Of a stretch of DNA of 7,686 nucleotides, positions 1 to 5,594 are shown in pieces. Under the pieces are notes generated by a model. It ran no database searches. It had not been told where the DNA came from and saw only the letters and a program-made list of their open reading frames with translations. A program made the translations under genes and the position numbers. This DNA comes from an uncultured Collinsella sp. (lineage in GTDB: Bacteria > Actinomycetota > Coriobacteriia > Coriobacteriales > Coriobacteriaceae). The DNA lies in contig CALKBB010000045.1 of assembly GCA_937989795.1 (NCBI GenBank), forward strand, positions 1 to 7,686, given 5' to 3'. Each line of letters starts with the position of its first letter. The first letter of the stretch is position 1.

Positions 1-1
1 C

Positions 2-538
2 GATGAGCTGGCAAAGGAGATTCCCAACGCATTCATCCCCGGCCAGTTCGTGAACCCCGCCAACCCCAAGGCTCATGTTGCCACCACCGGCCCCGAGATC
101 TGGGATGACACCGACGGCGAGGTCGACATCTTCGTCGCCGGCGTTGGCACCGGTGGTACCGTGACCGGCGTGGGCGAGTTCCTCAAGGAGCAGAACCCCG
201 AGATTCAGGTCGTCGCCGTCGAGCCCGCCACCTCCCCGGTGCTCTCCAAGGGCCAGGCCGGCCCGCACAAGATCCAGGGTATCGGCGCCGGCTTTGTGCC
301 CGACGTCCTCGACACCCAGGTCTACGACGAGATCATCCCCGTCGAGAACGACGACGCCTTTTCCACCGGCCGCGCCGTGGGCCACAAGGAGGGCGTGCTC
401 GTGGGCATTTCGTCCGGCGCCGCCGTGTGGGCTGCGCTGCAGCTGGCCAAGCGCCCCGAGAACGAGGGCAAGACCATCGTGGCGCTGCTCGCCGATACCG
501 GTGAGCGCTACCTGTCCACGGCACTCTTCAAGGACTAA
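2..538 (+). CDS. cysK: Cysteine synthase A (O-acetylserine sulfhydrylase), 3' part
   Basis: This is the C-terminal 178 residues of a PLP-dependent enzyme that makes L-cysteine from O-acetylserine and sulfide in the cytoplasm. The frame is open from the window's left edge, so the N-terminus, including the PLP-binding lysine, lies outside (the family is usually about 310 aa). Visible hallmarks are the NPANPKAH...TTGPEIW stretch, the glycine-rich phosphate-binding loop GTGGT (bases 146-160), QGIGAGFVP, the SSGA motif whose serine contacts the PLP ring (bases 410-421), and the terminal LADTGERYLST. A GTG at 50 is internal, because strong CysK homology continues upstream of it. The gene ends with TAA. 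mnmA follows on the same strand after 180 bp. Cystathionine beta-synthase-like paralogues share the fold, but the C-terminal motifs fit CysK best. Confidence 0.95.
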   Translation, partial: DELAKEIPNAFIPGQFVNPANPKAHVATTGPEIWDDTDGEVDIFVAGVGTGGTVTGVGEFLKEQNPEIQVVAVEPATSPVLSKGQAGPHKIQGIGAGFVPDVLDTQVYDEIIPVENDDAFSTGRAVGHKEGVLVGISSGAAVWAALQLAKRPENEGKTIVALLADTGERYLSTALFKD

Positions 539-637
539 GGCCTGTCGCCCATAGGTTGAGCCCAGGGACGAGCCGGTCTCCTCTCTCCCGGCAGTCGGAG
601 CCCATCCCATCAGGGCGCCCCACGAAACGTCCGAACT

Positions 638-646
638 TGCTACAAT
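638..646 (+). promoter_or_regulatory. Extended -10 promoter element (TGCTACAAT) upstream of mnmA
   Basis: TACAAT (641-646) is preceded by TGC, giving the TGn extended -10 pattern in an otherwise GC-rich spacer. No convincing -35 is seen at 17-bp spacing, which an extended -10 can tolerate. Predicted start of transcription is near 652-654, inside the left arm of the following hairpin. Inferred from sequence only. Confidence 0.45.
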
Positions 647-650
647 GTCT

Positions 651-689
651 GCGGCGCGGAACCAGCCTCCCGCGCCGCTTTTCTTTTTT
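651..689 (+). terminator. Intrinsic terminator between cysK and mnmA (possible leader attenuator)
   Basis: A perfect 9-bp all-GC stem, GCGGCGCGG (651-659) with CCGCGCCGC (670-678), encloses a 10-nt loop and is followed by an 11-nt pyrimidine tract (TTTTCTTTTTT, 679-689). This is a textbook rho-independent terminator on the plus strand, 112 bp after the cysK stop. It sits only a few bases downstream of the -10 element, so it could also act on transcripts that start there and are bound for mnmA. Confidence 0.85.
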
Positions 690-718
690 GGCCACATGCC
701 ACCAAGGAGAACCTCCCC

Positions 719-1819
719 ATGCACAACAAGCGCGTGCTCGTCGCCATGAGCGGCGGCGTCGATTCCAGCGTGACTGCCTACCTGCTCAAACGCCAGGGCT
801 ACGAATGTGTCGGTGCCACCATGTGCCTCACCTGCCCCGCGCCCGATCCCGTTACGAGCATGAGTAAGGTCGACCGCGACATCGCCGATGCAAAGGCCGT
901 CGCCGAGCGCCTGGGGATACCCCACCATGTGCTCGACCTGCAGCAGACCTTCGACCGCAACGTTATCGAGCGATTTGTGACTGCCTATCAGGAGGGGCTG
1001 ACGCCCAACCCGTGCATCATCTGCAACCGCCATATTAAGTTTGGCGCGCTGCTCGATGCGGCACTCGATATGGGCTGCGACTACATCGCCACAGGCCACT
1101 ACGCCAAAACGAGTCAGGCGCCCGACGGCACCTGGCAGCTGCACCGCGGCGAGGACTCCAAAAAGGACCAGAGCTACTTTTTGTATTCGCTCACGCAGGA
1201 GCGACTGTCGCGCACGATCTTTCCGCTGGCAGGCTTGGACAAAGAACGCGACGTGCGCCGCATTGCCGCCGAGCAGGGTTTTGCCAACGCAAAGAAAGCC
1301 GAGAGCGAGGATATCTGCTTTATCGCGGACGGCGACTATGCGGGCTATATCGAGCGCCGCTGCGGACATGCCGCCGAGCCGGGCGATATTGTATGGCGCG
1401 ACGGCAGCGTGGTCGGACGCCATAACGGCGCGCTGCGCTATACCATCGGCCAGCGCAAGGGCCTGGGCGTCGCGATGGCGCATCCCGTGTACGTAACGGG
1501 CGTCGACGCCGCCAACAACATTGTGCACCTGGGCGAGGTCGACGACCTGACGGCCACAGCGCTCACGGCCAATGACTGGATCTGGAGTGCCCCTGCCGAC
1601 CACATGGAGGCAGAGCTCACGTCCGGCGGCATTCGCGTGGGCGCCAAGTACCGCTACCGTCAAAAGGACCAGGCAGCAACCCTTACACGTGGCGCCGACG
1701 GGCAAATGCTGCTGACTTTTGACGAGCCGCAGCGAGCCATCGCCCCCGGCCAGGCCGTTGTAGTCTATCGCGGCGACGTCGTCTTGGGCGGCGGCACGGT
1801 GACCGGCGCGCTTAAGTAG
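719..1819 (+). CDS. mnmA: tRNA-specific 2-thiouridylase MnmA
   Basis: A 366-residue, full-length MnmA/TrmU. It activates U34 of Lys, Glu and Gln tRNAs with ATP and inserts sulfur delivered from a cysteine desulfurase, giving the 2-thio part of mnm5s2U. The N-terminal PP-loop ATPase domain starts with SGGVDSS (residues 11-17). The catalytic region reads TPNPCIICN, with the conserved catalytic cysteine at 102 and a second cysteine at 99. ATGHYA (124-129), the KKDQSYFL loop and SEDICFI with the second catalytic cysteine at 200 follow, then GQRKGLG and a C-terminal beta-barrel. Start: ATG with AAGGAG (704-709) nine bases upstream. The gene lies downstream of cysK, a plausible sulfur-metabolism neighbourhood, but a strong terminator stands between them, so it probably uses its own promoter. 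It ends in TAG and is convergent with the next gene. Confidence 0.97.
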   Translation: MHNKRVLVAMSGGVDSSVTAYLLKRQGYECVGATMCLTCPAPDPVTSMSKVDRDIADAKAVAERLGIPHHVLDLQQTFDRNVIERFVTAYQEGLTPNPCIICNRHIKFGALLDAALDMGCDYIATGHYAKTSQAPDGTWQLHRGEDSKKDQSYFLYSLTQERLSRTIFPLAGLDKERDVRRIAAEQGFANAKKAESEDICFIADGDYAGYIERRCGHAAEPGDIVWRDGSVVGRHNGALRYTIGQRKGLGVAMAHPVYVTGVDAANNIVHLGEVDDLTATALTANDWIWSAPADHMEAELTSGGIRVGAKYRYRQKDQAATLTRGADGQMLLTFDEPQRAIAPGQAVVVYRGDVVLGGGTVTGALK

Positions 1820-1837
1820 CCCCATCCCCTTCATAAA

Positions 1838-1900
1838 TTGCGGTGAAATAGGGACTGCTTATGCGTTTCAAATGCAAAAACAGTCCCTATTTCACCGCAA
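1838..1900. repeat. 63-bp near-perfect palindrome (REP/MITE-like element)
   Basis: Two perfect 20-bp inverted arms occupy 1838-1857 and 1881-1900. The left arm reads TTGCGGTGAAAT then AGGGACTG. The 23-base centre also folds: TT/AA, TGCGTT against AATGCA with one G-U pair, and a 3-base tip, so almost the whole element pairs. It has no U-tract in either direction and is followed by a separate terminator hairpin, so it is more than a simple terminator. It shares the GGGACTG core and hairpin layout with the palindrome at 4593-4617, which suggests a dispersed family. Confidence 0.8.
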
Positions 1901-1905
1901 CGCAC

Positions 1906-1949
1906 AAGAGCGCCCCTGCCGGCAACGTTATACCGGCTAGGGCGCTCTT
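1906..1949. terminator. Terminator hairpin between convergent mnmA and M42 peptidase genes
   Basis: AAGAGCGCCC (1906-1915) pairs perfectly with GGGCGCTCTT (1940-1949). Inside it, after a 2x2 internal loop, GCCGG (1918-1922) pairs with CCGGC (1933-1937). The arms carry A-rich 5' and T-rich 3' ends on both strands, as in bidirectional terminators, but the U-tracts are short (CTCTTAACTT on plus, CTCTTGTGCG on minus). It would serve mnmA and, from the other side, the peptidase gene, which ends 26 bp away. Confidence 0.65.
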
Positions 1950-1974
1950 AACTTGCCACGCGCTATAAATGCGC

Positions 1975-3003
1975 CTAACGCTGCACGTAGGCGCGGACGA
2001 GCTCGTAGGTGTTGCGCACGCCGTCCATGTGGCTGCGCTCGTAGTTGTGGCTCGCGTACACACCGGGGCCGATCAGGCCGTGACGGATGTCGTAGCCGGC
2101 AGACAGCGTGGCCTCAACGTCCGAGCCGTAATGCGGGTACACGTCGATGGCGTAATCAAGCTCGAGCTCGCGCGCGATATTGGACAGCGTGGTCACCAGA
2201 TCGTAGTTATAGGGGCCACCCGAATCCTTGGCGCAGATCGACACCATGCGCTCGGTGCAGCCCAGGTCGTCGCCCACGCAGCCCATGTCAACGCTGATCA
2301 TCTCGCGCGTGTCGGCCGGCACGAAAGCGCCGCCGTGGCCGACCTCCTCGTACACGGTAAAGAGCAGCGACACCTTGCGCGAAAGCGTCACCTCGCCGTC
2401 GGCAACGGCACGGGCCAGACCCAGCAGAATCGACGCCGACAGCTTGTCATCCAGGAAGCGGCTCTTAATGTAGCCGCTCTCCGTCACCGTGGTACGCGGA
2501 TCCATAGCGATGATGTCGCCGGTCTGAATACCCAGCTCGAGCACATCGTCCTTGCTGTCAACGTTCTCGTCGAGTAGGATTTCCATATTCTTCTCGACGG
2601 TCTTGACCGGCTCGTCGGCCACATGCGCCGAAGGCTCGGTATTGAGGACCACGCCCGTGTACACATTGCCGTCACGCGTGTAGACGGTGCAGTTCTCGCC
2701 ATCGGCCGTAGACCACTGATGCCCGCCGAGCGTCGTGGGACGCAGGCGACCATTGTCCTTAATGGAGCGCACCATGGCGCCCAGGGTATCGACATGACTC
2801 GCCAACACGAGCGGCTCGCCCTCGCCGCCAAGCTCAACGAGCACGTTGCCCTTATTGGAACGCTCGGGGCCAAAGCCCATATCGCGCAACGTTTCCATTA
2901 GATAATCAGTCGCCGCACGGGTATAGCCCGTAGGCGAGGCAATCGAGGTAAGCGTCTTCAACTGGTCAGTAATATAGGAGAGCGTAGAATCCATCTTGGA
3001 CAC
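1975..3003 (-). CDS. M42-family zinc metallopeptidase (glutamyl aminopeptidase-like)
   Basis: Predicted cytoplasmic two-metal aminopeptidase of family M42 (COG1363), 342 aa from the start chosen here. Residues from that start: the metal-binding HVD at 70-72, SRFLDDK with the bridging Asp at about 185-186, YEEVGHGGAF with the catalytic and metal-binding glutamates at 219-220, VDMG with a metal Asp at 239, and a late ASHNYERSH motif (His 319) near the C-terminus. The GLIGPGVYASHNYERSH ending resembles the M42 subgroup found in NAGGN osmoprotectant clusters, but no such cluster is visible here. Substrate is unknown. Start choice: GTG at 3003 has AAAGGG eight bases upstream. The ATG at 2994 would be 17 bases away, and an ATG at 3060 has no good SD and would add a nonconserved leader. 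An AT-rich stretch at 3016-3031 may hold the promoter. Confidence 0.9.
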   Translation of the reverse strand: MSKMDSTLSYITDQLKTLTSIASPTGYTRAATDYLMETLRDMGFGPERSNKGNVLVELGGEGEPLVLASHVDTLGAMVRSIKDNGRLRPTTLGGHQWSTADGENCTVYTRDGNVYTGVVLNTEPSAHVADEPVKTVEKNMEILLDENVDSKDDVLELGIQTGDIIAMDPRTTVTESGYIKSRFLDDKLSASILLGLARAVADGEVTLSRKVSLLFTVYEEVGHGGAFVPADTREMISVDMGCVGDDLGCTERMVSICAKDSGGPYNYDLVTTLSNIARELELDYAIDVYPHYGSDVEATLSAGYDIRHGLIGPGVYASHNYERSHMDGVRNTYELVRAYVQR

Positions 3004-3118
3004 CAAAGTCACCCTTTCATATCGAATTAAACCCACAGCAACAATACCACCGCGAGCCATCTTTTTTACCTAGCGAGATGATCCATCGAGCTCCCCAGAA
3101 CTGCGCCCGCCACGATAA

Positions 3119-3202
3119 CCAGAATCTTTCCGCAGGACAGAAGGAGGCCCCGCCGCACGTAGTGCGCAGCGGGGCCTCCGACATGTCCGAGGACGATTCT
3201 GG
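3119..3202 (-). terminator. Nested inverted repeat; probable 3' hairpin/terminator of fucO
   Basis: The core is a perfect 11-bp stem, GGAGGCCCCGC (3143-3153) with GCGGGGCCTCC (3169-3179). It continues inward as CGCAC/GTGCG (3154-3158 with 3162-3166, 2-nt bulge). Outward it is flanked by GGACA/TGTCC (3135-3139, 3184-3188) and CCAGAATC/GATTCTGG (3119-3126, 3195-3202). It lies 30 bp beyond the fucO stop. On the minus strand only a poor U-tract follows the core (TTCTGTCCT), so the terminator role is inferred from position and stem strength. Confidence 0.6.
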
Positions 3203-3231
3203 GGCTAACGGGCGGGGCCCGCCGAACCAGG

Positions 3232-4398
3232 TTAAGCAGCCGGGCAGATCTTCTTGAAGAGCTCGATGACGTCGTCGAGCGTTGCCTCGCGCGGGTTACC
3301 CGGGAAGCAGGCGTCGGCCATGGCGTCCTTGGCCAGGACCTCGATCTCGTCAGCCTTCATGGCCTCGCAGACGTGCGGGATGTTCACGTCGGCGGAAAGC
3401 TGCTTAACGGCGGCGATAGCGGCGTCGGCAGCCTCGTCGGTGCTCATGCCCGAGGTGTCAACGCCCATGGCGACGGCAACCTTGGCCAGGCGCTCGGCGC
3501 AAACCGGCTTGTTGAACTCCATGGCGATCGGCAGCAGCATGGCGCAAGCAACGCCGTGCGGGGTGTCGTAGTGAGCGGACAGGGTGTGAGCCATGGCGTG
3601 GTCGATGCCCAGGCCGACGTTGGAGAAGCCCATGCCGGCGACATACTGGCCAAGAGCCATGCCCTCGCGGCCGGAGCCGGGCTGACCGGACTTGGCCTCG
3701 GCGACAGAGTCGCGCAGGTTCTCGCTGATCAGCTTAATAGCCTCAAAGTGGAACATGTCGGAGAGCTCCCAAGCGCCCTTGGTGGTGTAGCCCTCGATGG
3801 CGTGGGTCAGAGCGTCCATGCCAGTGGAGGCGGTAAGGCCGGCGGGCATGGAAGCCATCATGTCGGGGTCGACGACGGCGACCTCGGGGGCGTCGTTGGT
3901 GTCGACGCACACGAACTTGCGAACCTTCTCGGGGTCGGTGATGACGTAGTTGATGGTCACCTCGGCGGCGGTACCGGCGGTCGTCGGCACGGCGATGGTG
4001 AACACGGCGTGGTTCTTAGTGGGAGCAACGCCCTCGAGGCTGCGGACATCGGCGAACTCGGGGTTGTTGATGATGATGCCGATAGCCTTGGCGGTGTCCA
4101 TGGAGGAGCCACCACCAATGGTCACGATAGCGTCAGCCTCGGCGGCCTTGAAGGCCTCGACGCCGTCCTTGACGTTCTGGATAGTGGGGTTGGGCTTGAT
4201 CTCGGAGTAGAGGCTCCAAGCGATGCCGGCGGCGTCGAGCTCGTCGGTCACCTTAGCGGTAACGCCAAACTTGACCAGGTCGGGGTCGGAGCAGACGAAG
4301 ATCTTCTTGTAGCCGCGACGCTGGAGCTCGCCGGGGATCTCCTTGATGGCGCCGGAACCATGATAAGAGATGGTGTTGAGAACGAAACGATTAGCCAT
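3232..4398 (-). CDS. fucO: Lactaldehyde reductase / iron-dependent alcohol dehydrogenase (FucO-like)
   Basis: A 388-aa group III (iron-containing) alcohol dehydrogenase, closest by eye to E. coli FucO. FucO reduces L-lactaldehyde to 1,2-propanediol with NADH when fucose or rhamnose is fermented. An N-terminal Rossmann-like domain carries GGGSSMDTAK (95-104). PTTAGTAAEVTINYVITD (138-155) is nearly FucO-identical. The helical C-terminal domain has the metal ligands Asp195 and His199 (GMDALTHAIEGY), His267 and His281 (IDHAMAH...YDTPHG), matching FucO D196/H200/H263/H277. The ending NPREATLDDVIELF also matches. Start: ATG at 4398 has GGGAGG six bases upstream; an ATG at 4425 would add nine residues absent from FucO. 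It appears monocistronic, with no fucose genes in view. Close relatives include 1,3-propanediol and butanol dehydrogenases, so the substrate is inferred. Confidence 0.87.
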   Translation of the reverse strand: MANRFVLNTISYHGSGAIKEIPGELQRRGYKKIFVCSDPDLVKFGVTAKVTDELDAAGIAWSLYSEIKPNPTIQNVKDGVEAFKAAEADAIVTIGGGSSMDTAKAIGIIINNPEFADVRSLEGVAPTKNHAVFTIAVPTTAGTAAEVTINYVITDPEKVRKFVCVDTNDAPEVAVVDPDMMASMPAGLTASTGMDALTHAIEGYTTKGAWELSDMFHFEAIKLISENLRDSVAEAKSGQPGSGREGMALGQYVAGMGFSNVGLGIDHAMAHTLSAHYDTPHGVACAMLLPIAMEFNKPVCAERLAKVAVAMGVDTSGMSTDEAADAAIAAVKQLSADVNIPHVCEAMKADEIEVLAKDAMADACFPGNPREATLDDVIELFKKICPAA

Positions 4399-4404
4399 TG
4401 ATAG

Positions 4405-4410
4405 CCTCCC
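4405..4410 (-). promoter_or_regulatory. Shine-Dalgarno (GGGAGG) deciding the fucO start
   Basis: On the minus strand GGGAGG is followed after six bases by the ATG at 4398-4396. This fixes the start there and makes the longer frame from 4425 unlikely. Confidence 0.8.
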
Positions 4411-4486
4411 ATCGTGTGGGGGCATCCATTACGCCCCGCGCTATAAGTCCCATCCTAACGCTTTTGAAACAAAAAACGCGTGAGAA

Positions 4487-4492
4487 TGTCAA
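4487..4492 (-). promoter_or_regulatory. Candidate -35 box (TTGACA) of fucO
   Basis: A perfect consensus TTGACA lies on the minus strand 89 bp upstream of the fucO start. The matching -10 at 17-bp spacing is poor (TTTCAA, 4469-4464). A second weak pair is TTTCAA with TATAGC (4445-4440). The promoter location is therefore tentative. A LacI-type dyad ends four bases upstream. Confidence 0.35.
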
Positions 4493-4495
4493 ATG

Positions 4496-4513
4496 TGTTA
4501 AAGCGTTTCAACA
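4496..4513. promoter_or_regulatory. LacI/GalR-type operator-like dyad upstream of fucO
   Basis: TGTTAAAGC then GTTTCAACA is an 18-bp dyad centred on CpG. Seven of nine base pairs are symmetric, and the two mismatched positions keep the purine/pyrimidine pattern GTTRAARCGYTTYAAC. Centred CG with AT-rich flanks is typical of LacI/GalR-family operators. A related half-site, AACGCTTT (4457-4464), lies nearer the gene and is an exact inverted copy of AAAGCGTT (4500-4507). Together they suggest sugar-responsive control of fucO. The regulator is not in the window. Confidence 0.45.
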
Positions 4514-4543
4514 ACTGGTATCGTCACCGCCTGGCCACTAAAC

Positions 4544-4573
4544 AAAAAAGGGGCGACCGAGATGGCCGTCCCC
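4544..4573 (-). terminator. Intrinsic terminator of the DUF1275 gene
   Basis: On the minus strand GGGGACGGCC pairs with GGTCGCCCC (one bulged A, one G-U pair) around a 5-nt loop, and six Ts follow immediately (4549-4544). It lies 55 bp beyond the DUF1275 stop and upstream of fucO on the same strand, so it would insulate fucO from readthrough. Confidence 0.8.
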
Positions 4574-4592
4574 TCCCCATTATCGATCTATC

Positions 4593-4617
4593 TGACAAGG
4601 GGACTGCCCCCTTGTCA
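4593..4617. repeat. 25-bp palindrome TGACAAGGGG-ACTGC-CCCCTTGTCA
   Basis: Perfect 10-bp arms (4593-4602, 4608-4617) around a 5-base loop, 10 bp after the DUF1275 stop. There is no U-tract in either direction, and a proper terminator follows separately. It shares the GGGACTG core with the long palindrome at 1838-1900. REP-like element is the best guess; it could also act as a 3' mRNA-stabilising hairpin. Confidence 0.7.
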
Positions 4618-4627
4618 CATCTTGCCG

Positions 4628-5344
4628 CTATTTTTGGCAGGCGTCTTTCCAATCTTCGCAGGCGCGCTTCCAGCGAGAGCGCAAATCGCGCTCGCGGTCG
4701 ATAAACATAATGCCAAACGCGACAAACAGCAGCACGCTCGCCACCGCAATGGCGTGCAAGCCCATGCGCTCAATACACCAGTTGCCCAACACAGCGCCAA
4801 ACACAAAGGTAAAGATCACGCCAAAGTACAGCAGGCCGTTTTCCAAAAAGCCACGCCTATGGGTGATGATGTAGTCGTCCACGTTTTGCAAGGCATTACG
4901 CAGGTTGCCGATGCACATGGTCGTAGCGATGCCGTGACCGTGGATCTTGCGGAAGCTCTCGACCTGCATGCCGCAGGCAAACGAGGTGAGGCAGTTGGCG
5001 AGCAGGTTGAAATTGCCGCCCGGGATAAAGCTCACGCCCAGCAAGATGACGGCTTCAAAGAACACCGTCACCTGACGCCAGTGGATCACGCTGCCAAACC
5101 GCTCGTGAACCAGGTCGGCAAGCATAATGCCCACGGCAAACGACACCACAGGGAAGAAGTAGCGCCCCGCAAGTGCCCAGTTGCCCTCCGAGATGCTCAC
5201 GCCCACGAGCAGGATGTTGCCCGTCTGCGCGTTGGCGAAAACATGGTCGCGCCCAATGTACGAATACACGTCCATAAAGCCACCGGCGAGCGCCAAGATA
5301 ATGCCCAGCTCAATAGACTCCGATATCTGTTTGGCACGCTGCAT
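4628..5344 (-). CDS. DUF1275 (YoaK-like) integral membrane protein
   Basis: A 238-aa multi-spanning inner-membrane protein of the DUF1275/YoaK family; its biochemical role is not established. About six hydrophobic segments are visible: roughly 11-30 (IELGIILALAGGFMDVYSYI), 41-52, 62-79, 94-108, 111-127 and two near the C-terminus (GLLYFGVIFTFVFGAVLG and LHAIAVASVLLFVAFGIMF). Family signatures are GGFMDVYSYI, FANAQTGN (residues 36-43) and the second GMQ...TTMCIGNLRN block (125-150). The tail is charged and cytoplasmic-looking (DRERDLRSRWKRACEDW). Start: ATG at 5344 has a perfect AAGGAGG (5361-5355) ten bases upstream. Upstream in-frame ATGs up to 5575 would add a 77-residue leader that is basic, low in hydrophobicity and not part of the family. 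The gene is transcribed away from the YgiQ gene and ends in TAG just before a palindrome and a terminator. Confidence 0.88.
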   Translation of the reverse strand: MQRAKQISESIELGIILALAGGFMDVYSYIGRDHVFANAQTGNILLVGVSISEGNWALAGRYFFPVVSFAVGIMLADLVHERFGSVIHWRQVTVFFEAVILLGVSFIPGGNFNLLANCLTSFACGMQVESFRKIHGHGIATTMCIGNLRNALQNVDDYIITHRRGFLENGLLYFGVIFTFVFGAVLGNWCIERMGLHAIAVASVLLFVAFGIMFIDRERDLRSRWKRACEDWKDACQK

Positions 5345-5354
5345 CGTCGTGCAT

Positions 5355-5361
5355 CCTCCTT
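5355..5361 (-). promoter_or_regulatory. Strong Shine-Dalgarno (AAGGAGG) deciding the DUF1275 start
   Basis: The consensus AAGGAGG on the minus strand sits ten bases before the ATG at 5344. Another ATG directly after it is out of frame. The site sets the start well inside the longer open frame that extends to 5575. Confidence 0.8.
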
Positions 5362-5522
5362 GTTGACGACTCTCTCGTGCGTTGGCGGAGACATAGCCGC
5401 CGTTCATACTGTAACCCATTGACAACATGACGTGCGCGCGAGACGGGTTCTCCAACGCGCGGATACACAGTCTGGAAACAAACGGCGGGCGCGGCGCCGA
5501 CACCCGAAGCCTCGTGTACTCC

Positions 5523-5557
5523 ACCAGTCTTTTTAGCGCCGTCCCAAAAAGACTGGT
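5523..5557. promoter_or_regulatory. 12-bp perfect inverted repeat abutting the ygiQ -10; operator candidate
   Basis: ACCAGTCTTTTT (5523-5534) and AAAAAGACTGGT (5546-5557) are exact inverted copies separated by 11 bases. The right arm ends one base before a TACAAT -10-like hexamer (5558-5563), so the dyad covers the -35/spacer region. No U-tract follows in either direction, so a terminator is unlikely. It lies in the 250-bp divergent spacer (5345-5594) and could govern the YgiQ gene or both genes. No convincing DUF1275 promoter was found in the same spacer. Confidence 0.55.
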
Positions 5558-5563
5558 TACAAT
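5558..5563 (+). promoter_or_regulatory. Candidate -10 box (TACAAT) of ygiQ
   Basis: TACAAT is 31 bp upstream of the GTG start, giving a predicted leader of about 25 nt that includes GGGAGG (5585-5590). There is no recognisable -35 at 16-18 bp; that region is taken by the inverted repeat. The same hexamer occurs before mnmA. Confidence 0.4.
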
Positions 5564-5594
5564 TACGTGCAGCATACTAACAACGGGAGGAATC

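Noticed and set aside
556..867. 103-codon frame spanning the cysK-mnmA spacer into mnmA
   Set aside because: It runs through the promoter and terminator hairpin and into mnmA in another frame, with basic low-complexity sequence and no SD.
1969..2577. 202-codon plus-strand frame over the M42 peptidase
   Set aside because: Shadow of the peptidase, which has all of its metal-ligand motifs in frame on the minus strand.
3211..3223. GGCGGGGCCCGCC palindrome next to the fucO stop
   Set aside because: Too short a loop for a stable hairpin and no U-tract; it is likely a chance GC palindrome.
3373..4401. 342-codon open frame antisense to fucO
   Set aside because: The translation is Gly/Val/Asp/His-rich and repetitive, with no family motifs. 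It mirrors the codon bias of the well-supported fucO gene on the other strand.
4562..5422. 286-codon plus-strand frame over the DUF1275 gene
   Set aside because: His/Ala/Lys-rich with no recognisable domain, while the minus strand encodes a clear membrane protein with a strong SD.
5379..5458. Long-range inverted repeat GCGTTGG (5379-5385) / CCAACGC (5452-5458) and a small GGCGG/CCGCC hairpin upstream of DUF1275
   Set aside because: Short GC-rich arms this far apart are expected by chance in such sequence, and no promoter or attenuator logic could be tied to them.
5345..5575. 77-residue N-terminal extension of the DUF1275 protein
   Set aside because: The extension is not hydrophobic, lacks an SD at its start, overlaps the putative ygiQ promoter dyad, and a perfect AAGGAGG supports the ATG at 5344.
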